Below, piece by piece: positions 33,753 to 43,362 of a stretch of DNA of 64,000 nt. Source of the stretch: Vicia villosa. Lineage: Eukaryota; Streptophyta; Magnoliopsida; Fabales; Fabaceae. The stretch's first letter is position 1, and each line of letters begins with the position of its first letter. The position numbers and the translations under genes were made by a program. The stretch spans positions 124,001 to 188,000 of the forward strand of contig NW_026705728.1 of assembly GCF_029867415.1 (NCBI RefSeq). Reading direction: 5' to 3'. Under the pieces are notes generated by a model. That model made no database searches. It was not told the origin of the DNA and saw only the letters and a list, made by a program, of their open reading frames with translations.

Positions 33753-34106
33753 CTGCACATGTGATTTATATTTATTTCAGAAAATTTATGAATGCAAGAG
33801 TGTATGCAGATTTTTTTTGAAAAAGTTTTTTTTTTTATTTCGGTTTTTTAGGATTACCATTTCCAGAAAAAGCAAAAATAAAACATATAATGTAGGGAAT
33901 TCAAAATGACACTTTATTTATGATTCATTTTTGAAACAAAGCCCTAAACACAAACTCATTTGTCTTGGGCAGGACAAAGAGGGAAACTTTTAAAACAAAG
34001 CCCTATACACAAAGTTATTTGGGCGGAACATTTAAAAGCAAAGCCCTATAAAACATCTCTCTGCTTTGGGCTAGGCAGGAGGTCAAAATAACAGCGAGGT
34101 GATTAC
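33753..34106 (-). other. Ogre-B intron between protease and reverse transcriptase (354 bp)
   Basis: Donor GTAATCACC at 34106 and acceptor ACATGTGCAG at 33753 on the minus strand, identical in position to the Ogre-A intron; two bases shorter because of a homopolymer (T/A) run difference. The intron holds the repeated AAAGCCCTA motifs seen on the plus strand at about 33940-34060. Confidence 0.9.
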
Positions 34107-34163
34107 TTTGAGCGGCGAACAACATTCGAAACGTCGACAGCTTTCCAGTAGCAACGAACTCCT
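34107..34163 (-). pseudogene. Ogre-B Gag-Pro, last codons of exon 1
   Basis: The 19 or so codons next to the intron donor (ending DVSNVVRRSK in this copy). The sequence is separated from the rest of the gene at 43363 by SIRE-C. CTCCT at 34159-34163 is the left target-site duplication. Confidence 0.85.
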
Positions 34164-35375
34164 TGTTAGAACAAGATTTGTTCTGATCAATTATCTTAGT
34201 TTTGATGATAACAATAATATGAATTTTGCTTAAGACAATATGGTACTCTAATCAAATGCAATTTCCTTTTCAGGAAATATATAAAGAGTATGCATAATTC
34301 AGCGCTCAGAAGCTTTGTCTCAAAGGGTTTAGCATGCAACATCAGAACATGGTCTGGCAAGACATCAGAAGATGGTCAAGGAAGAATCAGAACATGGGTC
34401 TATGGAAGCATCAGAAGAACATTAGATCAGAAGCAGAAGCACTGAAGTTCTCATGGTATCACGCTCAGAAGCACTTCAAGGTCAGAAGATCAGAAGATGC
34501 TTTGCACCAAGCTGTTTGACTCTTATGATATTCAAACGTTGTATTCACAAACATCAGATCAGAAGGAAGTACAAGTGGCAGGCTACGCTGACTGACAAAA
34601 GGAACGTTAGAAGCTATTAAAGGCAACGTCAGTAGACACAGCGTGAACAAGGCTCGAGGTAGTTGACAAAAGCGTATAACATTAAATGCGATGCTGTACG
34701 GAACACGCAAAGCATTAAATGCACTCAACGGTCATCTTCTCCAACGCCTATATATATGAAGTTCTGATGAGAAGCAAGGTTAACGATTCTGGAACAAAAA
34801 AACTCATATTAACTTGCTGAAACTCTGTTCTATTCAAAGCTCAGAATCTTCATCTTCATCAAAGCTCACTACATTGCTGTTGTAATATATTAGTGAGATT
34901 AAGCTTAAACGTTAAGAGAAATATCACTGTTGTGATTATAGCTTTTAAGAAGCATTGTAAAACTCTTATTTGATTACATTAATTTGTAAGTAACTAGAGT
35001 GATCAAGTGTTGATCAGGATACTCTAGGAAGTCTTAGCTTGTGTCTGAGCAGTTGTAATTAGAGTGATTACGTGGTGGTCAGGATACTCTAAGAAAGTCT
35101 TAGCTTGTGTCTAAGCATTTGTTCCTGGAGTGATCAGGTTGTGATCAGGATACTCTAGAAGACTTAGTCGCGGACTAAGTGGAGAACCATTGTAATCCGT
35201 GCGATTAGTGGATTAAATCCTCGGTTGAGGTAAATCATCTCTGCGGGGGTGGACTGGAGTAGTTTAGTTAACAACGAACCAGGATAAAAATAAATGTGCA
35301 ATTTATTTTTATCAGTCAAGTTTTAAAGCTACACTTATTCAAACCCCCCCTTTCTAAGTGTTTTTCTATCCTTCA
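34164..35375 (+). repeat. SIRE-C 5' LTR
   Basis: 1,212 bp, TGTTAGAAC...TATCCTTCA. TATA-like TATATATA at 34749-34756. Carries the triple 65-bp unit at about 34990-35160. Aligns without gaps to the 3' LTR at 42151. Confidence 0.95.
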
Positions 35376-35377
35376 AT

Positions 35378-35389
35378 TGGCATCAGAGC
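35378..35389 (+). other. SIRE-C primer-binding site
   Basis: TGGCATCAGAGC two bases after the LTR; same one-base variant of the initiator tRNA-Met complement as in SIRE-1. Confidence 0.8.
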
Positions 35390-35461
35390 GCCGGTTCTAA
35401 GGTGCAAACACTTAACCGTGTTTAGAAAAGATTTAGGAAGAGAAAAACGCTTCAGTAAAAG

Positions 35462-37381
35462 ATGGCTGGTGAATCTCAAGCAAATCCAACTCCATCTACA
35501 TCTGGCTCTGCTGAGAAATACAATGGTAACAATGGTTATACTAGACCACCAGTATTTGATGGTGAAAACTTTGAATACTGGAAAGATAAACTGGAAAGTT
35601 ACTTTCTTGGTCTAGATGCTGATCTATGGGATCTTCTGTTGGATGGTTACCAACATCCGGTTAAAGCTACTGGTGTAAGGCTCACAAGAAGCGAAATGAA
35701 TGATGATCAAAAGAAAGATTTCAAGAATCATCACAAATGCAGGACTGTTTTGCTGAATGCTATCTCTCATGCTGAGTATGAGAAGATATCTAACAGGGAA
35801 ACGACCCATGACATATATGAGTCCTTGAAGATGACTCATGAAGGAAATGCTCAAGTCAAGGAGACCAAAGCTCTTGCACTAATCCAGAAGTATGAAGCCT
35901 TCAAGATGGAGGATGATGAAGACATTGAAAAGATGTTTTTAAGATTTCAAACTTTGACTGCTGGATTGAGAGTTCTCGACAAAGGCTACACCAAGGCTGA
36001 TCATGTAAAGAAGATCATCAGAAGTTTGCCCAGAAGATGGGGCCCAATGGTGACTGCATTCAAGATTGCCAAGAATCTGAATGAAGTCTCTTTGGAAGAG
36101 CTTATCAGTGCCTTGAGAAGCCATGAAATTGAGCTGGACGCAAACGAGCCTCAAAAGAAAGGTAAGTCTATTGCATTAAAATCCAATATCAAGAAATGCA
36201 CTAACGCTTTTCAGGCTAGAGAAGAAGATTCTGAAGAATCAGAATCTGAAGAAGAAGATGAACTGTCCTTGATCTCCAGAAGGCTAAATCAACTCTGGAA
36301 GAACAAGCAAAGGAAGTTCAGAGGCGTCAGAAGTTCAAAGAAATTTGAACGTGGAGAATCTTCTGATGACAGAAGATCTGACAAGAAGAAGGCTGTCTGC
36401 TATGAGTGCAATGAGCCTGGACATTACAAGAATGAGTGTCCGAAACTTCAGAAGGAGAATCCCAAGAAGAAGTTTCATAAGAAGAAAGGTCTTATGGCAA
36501 CCTGGGATGAGTCAGAAGATGATTCAGACTCTGAAGATGAGCAGGCTAACTGTGCGCTGATGGCGACAGAAGATGACGGATCAGAATCTACATCAGAATC
36601 AGATTCTGAAAAGGTATTTTCTGAACTTACTAGAGATGAGTTAGTTTCCAGTCTAACAGAACTTCTGGAATACAAGTCTCAGATTAGTCTCAAATACAAA
36701 AAGCTGAAAAAGCTATTTGAATTTGAAACAAAGAAGCTTGAGTTGGAGAATTCTGAATTAAAAGAAAAACTTTTAAAATTATCCAATAATGTTGGATCTC
36801 CATCTGATTCAGAAAAATCCACTCCTAGTCTAAACCATATTCTGAAAGAATATGATTTAAGTTTCAGGAAGTTCTTATCTAGAAGTATTGGCAGAAGTCA
36901 GCTAGCTTCTATGATATATGCTGTTTCTGGAAACAAAAGAGTTGGCATTGGTTATGAGGGTGAAATCCCATACAAGCTTGAATCTGTGGATGATATGAAA
37001 ATATCATACAAGCCTCTATATAACCAATTTAAATTTGGCCACTCCCATGATATTAGGCACACATCACATGCACAAAGCTTTCACATTACACACACCAAAA
37101 AGCATGTGACACAACCTAGGAAATATCATGAAACTCAGAATAAGAAGTATCATTCTGTTCCTCCTGTTAAATATTTTGCTAAACCCAAGTTCCACCAGAA
37201 CTTGAGGAGAACTAACAAGAAAGGACCCAAGAAGATGTGGGTACCAAAGAAAAAGACTATTTCTTTTGCAGATTCTCTTGGCGACAAAGAAGATAAAAGT
37301 CAACATGTCATGTCACCTGGAATCAAGTTGGTCTCAGCACTTGAAGGGAAGAAGGACTGTCTTCCAAGTTCTGGTACTTAA
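35462..37381 (+). CDS. gag: SIRE-C Gag, full length
   Basis: 639 codons. It aligns with SIRE-1 Gag from the start (MAGESQANPT against MVGETQTNPT), with the zinc knuckle at 36398-36439 (residues 313-326), the acidic Ser/Glu repeats and the Lys/Glu helical region. It then continues through the C-terminal basic stretch that SIRE-1 lost (KKYHSVPPVKYFAKPKF, KKGPKKMWVPKKK). The final 25 or so residues are out-of-frame protease sequence: the frame leaves the pol frame just before the protease motif, probably through loss of a few bases. The capsid and nucleocapsid parts look usable. Confidence 0.9.
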   Translation: MAGESQANPTPSTSGSAEKYNGNNGYTRPPVFDGENFEYWKDKLESYFLGLDADLWDLLLDGYQHPVKATGVRLTRSEMNDDQKKDFKNHHKCRTVLLNAISHAEYEKISNRETTHDIYESLKMTHEGNAQVKETKALALIQKYEAFKMEDDEDIEKMFLRFQTLTAGLRVLDKGYTKADHVKKIIRSLPRRWGPMVTAFKIAKNLNEVSLEELISALRSHEIELDANEPQKKGKSIALKSNIKKCTNAFQAREEDSEESESEEEDELSLISRRLNQLWKNKQRKFRGVRSSKKFERGESSDDRRSDKKKAVCYECNEPGHYKNECPKLQKENPKKKFHKKKGLMATWDESEDDSDSEDEQANCALMATEDDGSESTSESDSEKVFSELTRDELVSSLTELLEYKSQISLKYKKLKKLFEFETKKLELENSELKEKLLKLSNNVGSPSDSEKSTPSLNHILKEYDLSFRKFLSRSIGRSQLASMIYAVSGNKRVGIGYEGEIPYKLESVDDMKISYKPLYNQFKFGHSHDIRHTSHAQSFHITHTKKHVTQPRKYHETQNKKYHSVPPVKYFAKPKFHQNLRRTNKKGPKKMWVPKKKTISFADSLGDKEDKSQHVMSPGIKLVSALEGKKDCLPSSGT

Positions 37382-37792
37382 ATCTGTTGAAGAAACTATG
37401 TTTGTAGGAGATCAGAAAAGAAAGTTTATTAGTCTTGGAACCATCTGTTTTGTTTGTTTCTAAAGCAATGGTGTTTCGTTCTTGATTATTCTGAATGCTC
37501 TAAATGCTACAGAATATACAATATTGAAACATTGATTGTGGACGAATCAATAAATATCTGGTTTGATGATAAACTTGTTTCTGATGAAACAAAGCAGCTT
37601 AAGAATTTCTGCAGATACAGTTTTGTCCTATCAGAAGCTGCAGAACAAAGAAGTGAATCTTCAGAAGCTGTGTATATCAGAAGGAATGGATCAGAAGATC
37701 ATTCAGATTTACATCAGCACACTTCAGAAAAAGTGTCTCCAGAAGAGAAACTTGATCAATTCAGAAGCAGTGATCGGAATCAGAAGGCGTAA
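37305..37792 (+). pseudogene. pol: SIRE-C pol relic: degraded protease and integrase C-terminus
   Basis: In the +1 frame after gag, about 37305-37445 encodes a decayed protease start: HLESSWSQHLKGRRTVFQ where the copia consensus has an Asp-Ser-Gly-Cys core, so the catalytic residues are gone. At about 37445-37460 the sequence jumps to the integrase C-terminal region (SECSKCYRIYNIETLIVDESINI, like SERSKGYRVYNTETLIVEESINI of SIRE-1 near 5600). It then fades at about 37790 without any reverse transcriptase or RNase H. At least two internal deletions, together about 2.8 kb relative to SIRE-1, explain it. Confidence 0.85.
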
Positions 37793-38188
37793 AGCCTATT
37801 GAATATTTCACACCTGACATCCATTATCTGATGATGAACACGTGTCTGTATGATGTGTACAAAGCGTGCAGTTGAAAAGACGCCGACCTAGGTAACTGTT
37901 TTAAATCATTCTTTTTACCACGATCTCTCTCCTCACATCACTCGTCATTTAATGAAAATGATTTCTTTTGATTTTGAAACTATTCATTCTGTTTATTTAT
38001 TCTCTTTCATTCTCTATTTTATATTCGTCTCCTTATATTCCTTTTAAATCATATCATATATCTTTTTCGCTCCCTTGTCTCTCTTTCTTCTTGCATTCTC
38101 TCATTTGAAAAGTTCTTAGCCGTTTTCTAAAACCCTAATCGAAAACCCAGTTTTCTTTTCTTGTTCGTCTTTTGTTCATTCTGCATCC
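37793..38188 (+). other. Spacer before the SIRE-C env-like ORF
   Basis: Non-coding, 396 bp. The first part matches the SIRE-1 spacer (CCTAGGTAACTG at about 37890; TTAGGTAACTG in SIRE-1). The second part is CT-rich (about 37970-38110), followed by AAAACCCTAATCG and the ATG. A promoter or splice site for the ORF may lie here; none can be proven. Confidence 0.45.
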
Positions 38189-40927
38189 ATGGCTGCCTTC
38201 TCATCCCAAAATGTTGATACATCTGTTCCTCACCATCTCCAAGAAGAAATTTTGCAACTTACTCCTGTTGTTGCATGCTCTATTCCCAAGGACAAATTGG
38301 AAGTTCTATGTGAACTTATTGTTGATTTTGACAACCTTGAAGAACATGAATTTCATCTTAAAGAAGACATCATCTTTCAAGGATGGACCTCGTTGTTTGC
38401 TGAGTTCGTTGGCCCAGTTTATCCGGATCTTGTCAAGGAGTTCTGGGCACATGCTGTGGTTGCTCCAAAATCAATACTTTCTTTCGTCCATGGAAAGTTT
38501 GTTATTATTACTGAAAACATCCTAAGAGTGATGTTTGATCTGAAAAACCCTGAAGGGGCTTTTGAGATTGATAAAAGGGCAGATTGGGAAGATGTTCTAT
38601 CCACTCTCTATCCAAATGTCAAGGAAACAAAAAGCGTCAAGGATTTGAGAGATGTCTACAAAATCTGGACAAAGATCCTTCTTGGGTGTTTCTACCATAG
38701 GAAAGGAACACATGCCTCAGACTTCATCAATAATGATCAAAGGTATATTCTTTATTGCATTGCCACTAAAAAGAAGGTTGATGCGATCTACATCATCTTC
38801 AACCATTTGTGGAAAGCAGTAAAGGATTCCAGAAACGCTTTCAGAGAAAAAGGTGGAACAATCATTCCTTTTGGAAGGATTATTTCAAATCTTTTGGTGC
38901 ATTCAAAGATTGTTGAAAGCTTAGAATCTGAAGGTATTGTGAAAGACCTTGCTGTCACATCTGGGGCCTGTCTGAATGCCTTCACTTTAAAGAAGATGAA
39001 AGTGATTAAGGCTATCATTAAAACTCCTCACCCTCTTGCTGGAACAAGAATCAGAAGAGAACCAGTTCTAGCTGAATTTAAAACCTTCTTCAATAGTGAG
39101 GTACCAAAAGTCAGAACTAGGTATCTGAAGTCTCAAAAAGAGGACAAAAGTCTTAAAGATCAAGAGAAAGGTGCTCCAATTATAGTGAATCGCAAGAAGG
39201 AAGAAAGGACCAAAAGAAAGTTTGATCATCCTGCTGCTACCACCGAGAAAGAAGTGGTCCCAGAAGAAGTCATTGCAAAAGTCGTTAAGGCTGTTTCTGA
39301 TGATTTTGTGAATAAAAAGAAGGAAGCTGAGAAAAAGAAGAAGAAGTCAAATAACAATGCTGAGATTGTTGAAGTTGTTGAGAAGAAGAAAACCAGAAAA
39401 AGGAAGATGATTCTTCAAGAATGTGATGAAGAAAATGTCTCTCAAGAGGCTGAGAATCAAACAGAAGTTCTGGCATATGTCAGAAGGAAAGAAATCTCTA
39501 GCGGCAAAGCAAAGATTATTGAAGAGCCGAAGAGTAAGAAGCAAAAGAAGACTGAGGATGTTGCCAAAGCTTTTCTGAGAGGTTCCAAAGGTATATACAT
39601 TTCTGAACCTGATTCTGCCCCTGCTGTTCGTTCAGAAGTTGCACCAATAGAGGTTGTCCCTACACCTGAACCAGAAAAAGCCAAATCAGAATCACCTATT
39701 TTTGTCCATGTTCTTATACCTCCATCTTCTCCTATAACCATTCCTTCCTCTCCACCTACCGTCAATCCTGTTCTGGATATACCACCCCTTCAAACTCTCT
39801 TTCCATCTCAACCTTCTCCCAATGCCACCTTTGAACATACTCCCTCCACCTCTCAAAACAACCTTTGTGATTCTCCTCTTCCAACCTCTGCATCACATGA
39901 GCAGCTGCTCCGTGATTGCAACTACACTCCCAAGCCTCGTCCTGAAGCTGAAGTGGTAGTGTTAGATTCTGATACTGAAGCAGAATCTTCTTATAGGTTG
40001 GATAGAGAACCTCATCCGTACTTCACTTCCAACCCTGCCTTTTCAAAAACCCAAATAAAATTCCGCCCTGTATACCCTATTGGTGTAGTTTTTGAAAAAA
40101 TAAAGAGGAATCTCAGAAGTATCTTTGACACTCTCAGAATTGCTGAAAGTTCTGGATTGAATGATGTTGCTATGCGGAACTTCTGGAGGATCTTTCGCAG
40201 AGAATCAGATGCTCTGTTTTTAGAACTTCAGGAAGCCTGTGTAGCTGCTGCCCCACGGCCTCGTGGAATTCTGAGGAATTTTGAAGACTTCTGGTTTGCT
40301 AGTCTCAAAGGAAGACATCTGTTGGAAGAGAAGCCCTTCTTGGATGAGATGGAACAATTAAGACTGGCTGCTGCAATGGAAGCAAATCTATGCAGGGATA
40401 TTGTTATCTTTATTCCTGTTTATCCTGTTCTGCTCGGAGACTTCAAGACTCTCTTTAACTATCTGAGGGAAAACCCTTCTAAGAAAGACCCAAGCTTGGT
40501 CATTCCGGAAGTTGTTGACCCACCAGAAGTTGAAGGTCCTTCTGCTCCCAGGAATCTAGCTGCCATTCTTCAGGCACTTGAGAATGGAGACTCGGAAATT
40601 CCTGCTGCAGAATATGGAGATGCTTCTATGCAAGAATCAGATGTAGAAGATCATGTTGCTGAATCAGATCCTGTTGAGGAAATCCCTGCAAATGATCTAT
40701 CCATGGAAGCTACAGATCAAGTTGCTATTCCTGTGGTTGAAAGCGGTGAAACCTCTTCTGATAAATCTTCTCGTCTTGCAAGGACTCTGGAAGAAAATCA
40801 GAAGAGACAGGATGAGCAAAGCTCACTCAATGCTGAGTTTAGAACTTTCATGGTGAGGCAAGATGGACACAACAATGAGGTTCAAGAGATGCTGGCCAAG
40901 ATCCTGTCAAGGCTAGGGCCATCTTAG
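38189..40927 (+). CDS. SIRE-C 'env-like' ORF, long form (912 codons)
   Basis: Open, undamaged frame in the third-ORF position; role unknown. Residues about 1-300 form a globular domain (LVKEFWAHAVVAP, VHGKFVIITENILRVMF, IWTKILLGCFYHRKGTHASDF) resembling the plant-retrotransposon domain often labelled 'putative plant transposon protein'; that assignment is from memory of the family. Residues about 330-460 are Lys/Glu-rich with several basic clusters (KKKKKSNNN, KKTRKRK), nuclear-localisation-like. Residues about 490-600 are Pro/Ser/Thr-rich. The last third matches the SIRE-1 ORF and ends in a helical AEFRTFMVRQ...AKILSRLG segment. No signal peptide, furin-like site or clear membrane anchor is visible. 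It is the longest intact ORF of its element, while pol is gone. Confidence 0.82.
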   Translation: MAAFSSQNVDTSVPHHLQEEILQLTPVVACSIPKDKLEVLCELIVDFDNLEEHEFHLKEDIIFQGWTSLFAEFVGPVYPDLVKEFWAHAVVAPKSILSFVHGKFVIITENILRVMFDLKNPEGAFEIDKRADWEDVLSTLYPNVKETKSVKDLRDVYKIWTKILLGCFYHRKGTHASDFINNDQRYILYCIATKKKVDAIYIIFNHLWKAVKDSRNAFREKGGTIIPFGRIISNLLVHSKIVESLESEGIVKDLAVTSGACLNAFTLKKMKVIKAIIKTPHPLAGTRIRREPVLAEFKTFFNSEVPKVRTRYLKSQKEDKSLKDQEKGAPIIVNRKKEERTKRKFDHPAATTEKEVVPEEVIAKVVKAVSDDFVNKKKEAEKKKKKSNNNAEIVEVVEKKKTRKRKMILQECDEENVSQEAENQTEVLAYVRRKEISSGKAKIIEEPKSKKQKKTEDVAKAFLRGSKGIYISEPDSAPAVRSEVAPIEVVPTPEPEKAKSESPIFVHVLIPPSSPITIPSSPPTVNPVLDIPPLQTLFPSQPSPNATFEHTPSTSQNNLCDSPLPTSASHEQLLRDCNYTPKPRPEAEVVVLDSDTEAESSYRLDREPHPYFTSNPAFSKTQIKFRPVYPIGVVFEKIKRNLRSIFDTLRIAESSGLNDVAMRNFWRIFRRESDALFLELQEACVAAAPRPRGILRNFEDFWFASLKGRHLLEEKPFLDEMEQLRLAAAMEANLCRDIVIFIPVYPVLLGDFKTLFNYLRENPSKKDPSLVIPEVVDPPEVEGPSAPRNLAAILQALENGDSEIPAAEYGDASMQESDVEDHVAESDPVEEIPANDLSMEATDQVAIPVVESGETSSDKSSRLARTLEENQKRQDEQSSLNAEFRTFMVRQDGHNNEVQEMLAKILSRLGPS

Positions 40928-42150
40928 ATTGAGTCTGTGTTGTTTCTTTCTTTTCGTTGCATCTGTTTTTTGTGCATCTTGTCTTCCTTCTCTGCGTGTA
41001 CTTCTGTACCTGTTGTTTGAACTTCAATGAAATCATCCTTTTTCCTCCGTGTGTTTCTTTTTGTTTATATCTGAATCTTTTTTGTTTTTTGATGATATGA
41101 CAAAAAGGGGGAGAAATATGTGATAAATGATTTGATTTAATTAGTTGCTTCTACTAACAAGAACTGCAAGTTCTATATGGTTTAAGTATTTTGCAGGTAT
41201 AAAGAAGTGAAGAGAATCTTCAAAGCAAAACCATAAGAAGCGTTATTCTGTAAAAAGAATAAGCTTATGGAAACTGAAGCAAGCTGAGTGCTGTCAAGCT
41301 TCAGAATCATAAGCACTGACAATAGAATTTGATCCATATTTGTCTATTTGCATTGACAAAATTCTATTTGCTCTGATACATTATTTTAGCCTATATGGCT
41401 CTGATACATATCATGTGTTCTAATATACATTTTATGTTCTGACTCGTTCATGCTGACTTTTGTCGTTTAGTTTTTGTTCTGTAACATTTCAGGATGTAGA
41501 GATGCTCTGATGATGCTCTGGTACATTCAACAATGTTCTGATACAAATCTAGCATGAAGTGATGTTGGTAGAAATTCAAAGTTCTGAAGCTATCCGAGGG
41601 AAGCAGAAATCAGAAGCTGTGAATGTTCTAAAGATCCAGAAAACTCAAGTTCTGAAGCTGCCCTAAATGGAAGCAGAAATCAGAAGCTGTGAATGTTCTG
41701 AAGATCAAAGAAATTCAAGTTCTGAAGCTGTCCTAGATGGAAGTAGGAATCAGAAGTTGTGAATGTTCTGAAGATCAAAGAAATTCAAGTTCTGAAGCTG
41801 TCCTAAATGGAAGCAGGAATCAGAAGCTATGAGTGTTCTAGGGATCTAAAGAAATTCAAGTTCTGAAGCTGTCCAATGGAAGCAGAAGTCAGAAGCTATG
41901 AATTCTCTGAAGACAGAAGCTTATGTGATCGTCTCTACCGAAATAATCAGGGAAGTCTGTTATTAAAGTTCTTCGACTATTTATTTCAGGGGGAGATTAT
42001 TTATCTCGGGGGGAGATTGTTAATCTCAGGGGGACACATATTCACATGCTTATGCTATAGCTGTGTAATTTGTCTTTTGCCGTCTGCTCTTTCTAATCGC
42101 AAATTCATATCATTTATATATGTTTTTGTCATCATCAAAAAGGGGGAGAT
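40928..42150 (+). repeat. SIRE-C 3' non-coding region with five tandem repeats and polypurine tract
   Basis: An internal AAAAAGGGGGAGA-type run at about 41102-41115 follows the ORF. Five units of about 70 bp, about 41567-41920, share GAAATTCAAGTTCTGAAGC and GAATGTTCTGAAGATC with SIRE-1. Three GGGGGAGA-type runs lie at about 41987-42033, and the tract beside the LTR is at 42137-42149. Confidence 0.8.
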
Positions 42151-43362
42151 TGTTAGAACAAGATTTGTTCTGATCAATTATCTTAGTTTTGATGATAACA
42201 ATAATATGAATTTTGCTTAAGACAATACGGTACTCTAATCAAATGCAATTTCCTTTTCAGGAAATCTATAAAGAGTATGCATAATTCAGCGCTCAGAAGC
42301 TTTGTCTCAAAGGGTTCAGCATGCAACATCAGAACATGGTCTGGCAAGACATCAGAAGATGGTCAAGGCAGAATCAGAACATGGGTCTATGGAAGCATCA
42401 GAAGAACATGAGATCAGAAGCAGAAGCACTGAAGTTCTCATGGTATCACGCTCAGAAGCACTTCAAGGTCAGAAGATCAGAAGATGCTTTGCACCAAGCT
42501 GTTTGACTCTGATGATATTCAAACGTTGTATTCACAAACATCAGATCAGAAGGAAGTACAAGTGGCAGGCTACGCTGACTGACAAAAGGAACGTTAGAAG
42601 CTATTAAAGGCAACGTCAGTAGACACAGCGTGAACAAGGCTCGAGGTAGTTGACAAAAGCGTATAACATTAAATGCGATGCTGTACGGAACACGCAAAGC
42701 ATTAAATGCACTCAACGGTCATCTTCTCCAACGCCTATATATATGAAGTTCTGATGAGAAGTAAGGTTAACGATTCTGGAACAAAACAACTCATATTAAC
42801 TTGCTGAAACTCTGTTCTATTCAAAGCTCAGAATCTTCATCTTCATCAAAGCTCACTACATTGCTGTTGTAATATATTAGTGAGATTAAGCTTAAACGTT
42901 AAGAGAAATATCACTGTTGTGATTATAGCTTTTAAGAAGCATTGTAAAACTCTTATTTGATTACATTAATTTGTAAGTAACTAGAGTGATCAAGTGTTGA
43001 TCAGGATACTCTAGGAAGTCTTAGCTTGTGTCTAAGCAGTTGTAATTAGAGTGATCACGTGGTGGTCAGGATACTCTAAGAAAGTCTTAGCTTGTGTCTA
43101 AGCATTTGTTCCTGGAGTGATCAGGTTGTGATCAGGATACTCTAGAAGACTTAGTCGCGGACTAAGTGGAGAACCATTGTAATCCGTGCGATTAGTGGAT
43201 TAAATTCTCGGTTGAGGTAAATCATCTCTGCGGGGGTGGACTGGAGTAGTTTAGTTAACAACAAACCAGGATAAAAATAACTGTGCAATTTATTTTTATC
43301 AGTCAAGTTTTAAAGCTACACTTATTCAAACCCCCCCTTTCTAAGTGTTTTTCTATCCTTCA
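42151..43362 (+). repeat. SIRE-C 3' LTR
   Basis: 1,212 bp; starts after the polypurine tract and ends CTATCCTTCA, followed directly by the right target copy CTCCT (43363-43367) and resumed Ogre-B gag-pro sequence. About 13 substitutions against the 5' LTR. Confidence 0.95.

Larger units (their letters stand above)
34164..43362 (+). mobile_element. SIRE-C: complete non-autonomous SIRE/Maximus-type element with target duplication
   Basis: 9,199 bp with both LTRs (34164-35375 and 42151-43362, each 1,212 bp), flanked by the 5-bp duplication CTCCT (34159-34163 and 43363-43367). Interior: PBS, full gag, a short relic of protease and integrase C-terminus, no reverse transcriptase or RNase H, a 912-codon env-like ORF, five tandem repeats, polypurine tract. 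By eye the LTRs differ at about 13 sites and no indels (about 1.1 percent), so it is the youngest datable insertion here. It must have used enzymes from another copy. Confidence 0.95.

Noticed and set aside
38189..40927. A host gene captured as the SIRE-C third ORF
   Set aside because: The C-terminal third matches the equivalent ORF in SIRE-1 at the same place, so it is a standard part of this family. Only the N-terminal domain might have a separate origin.
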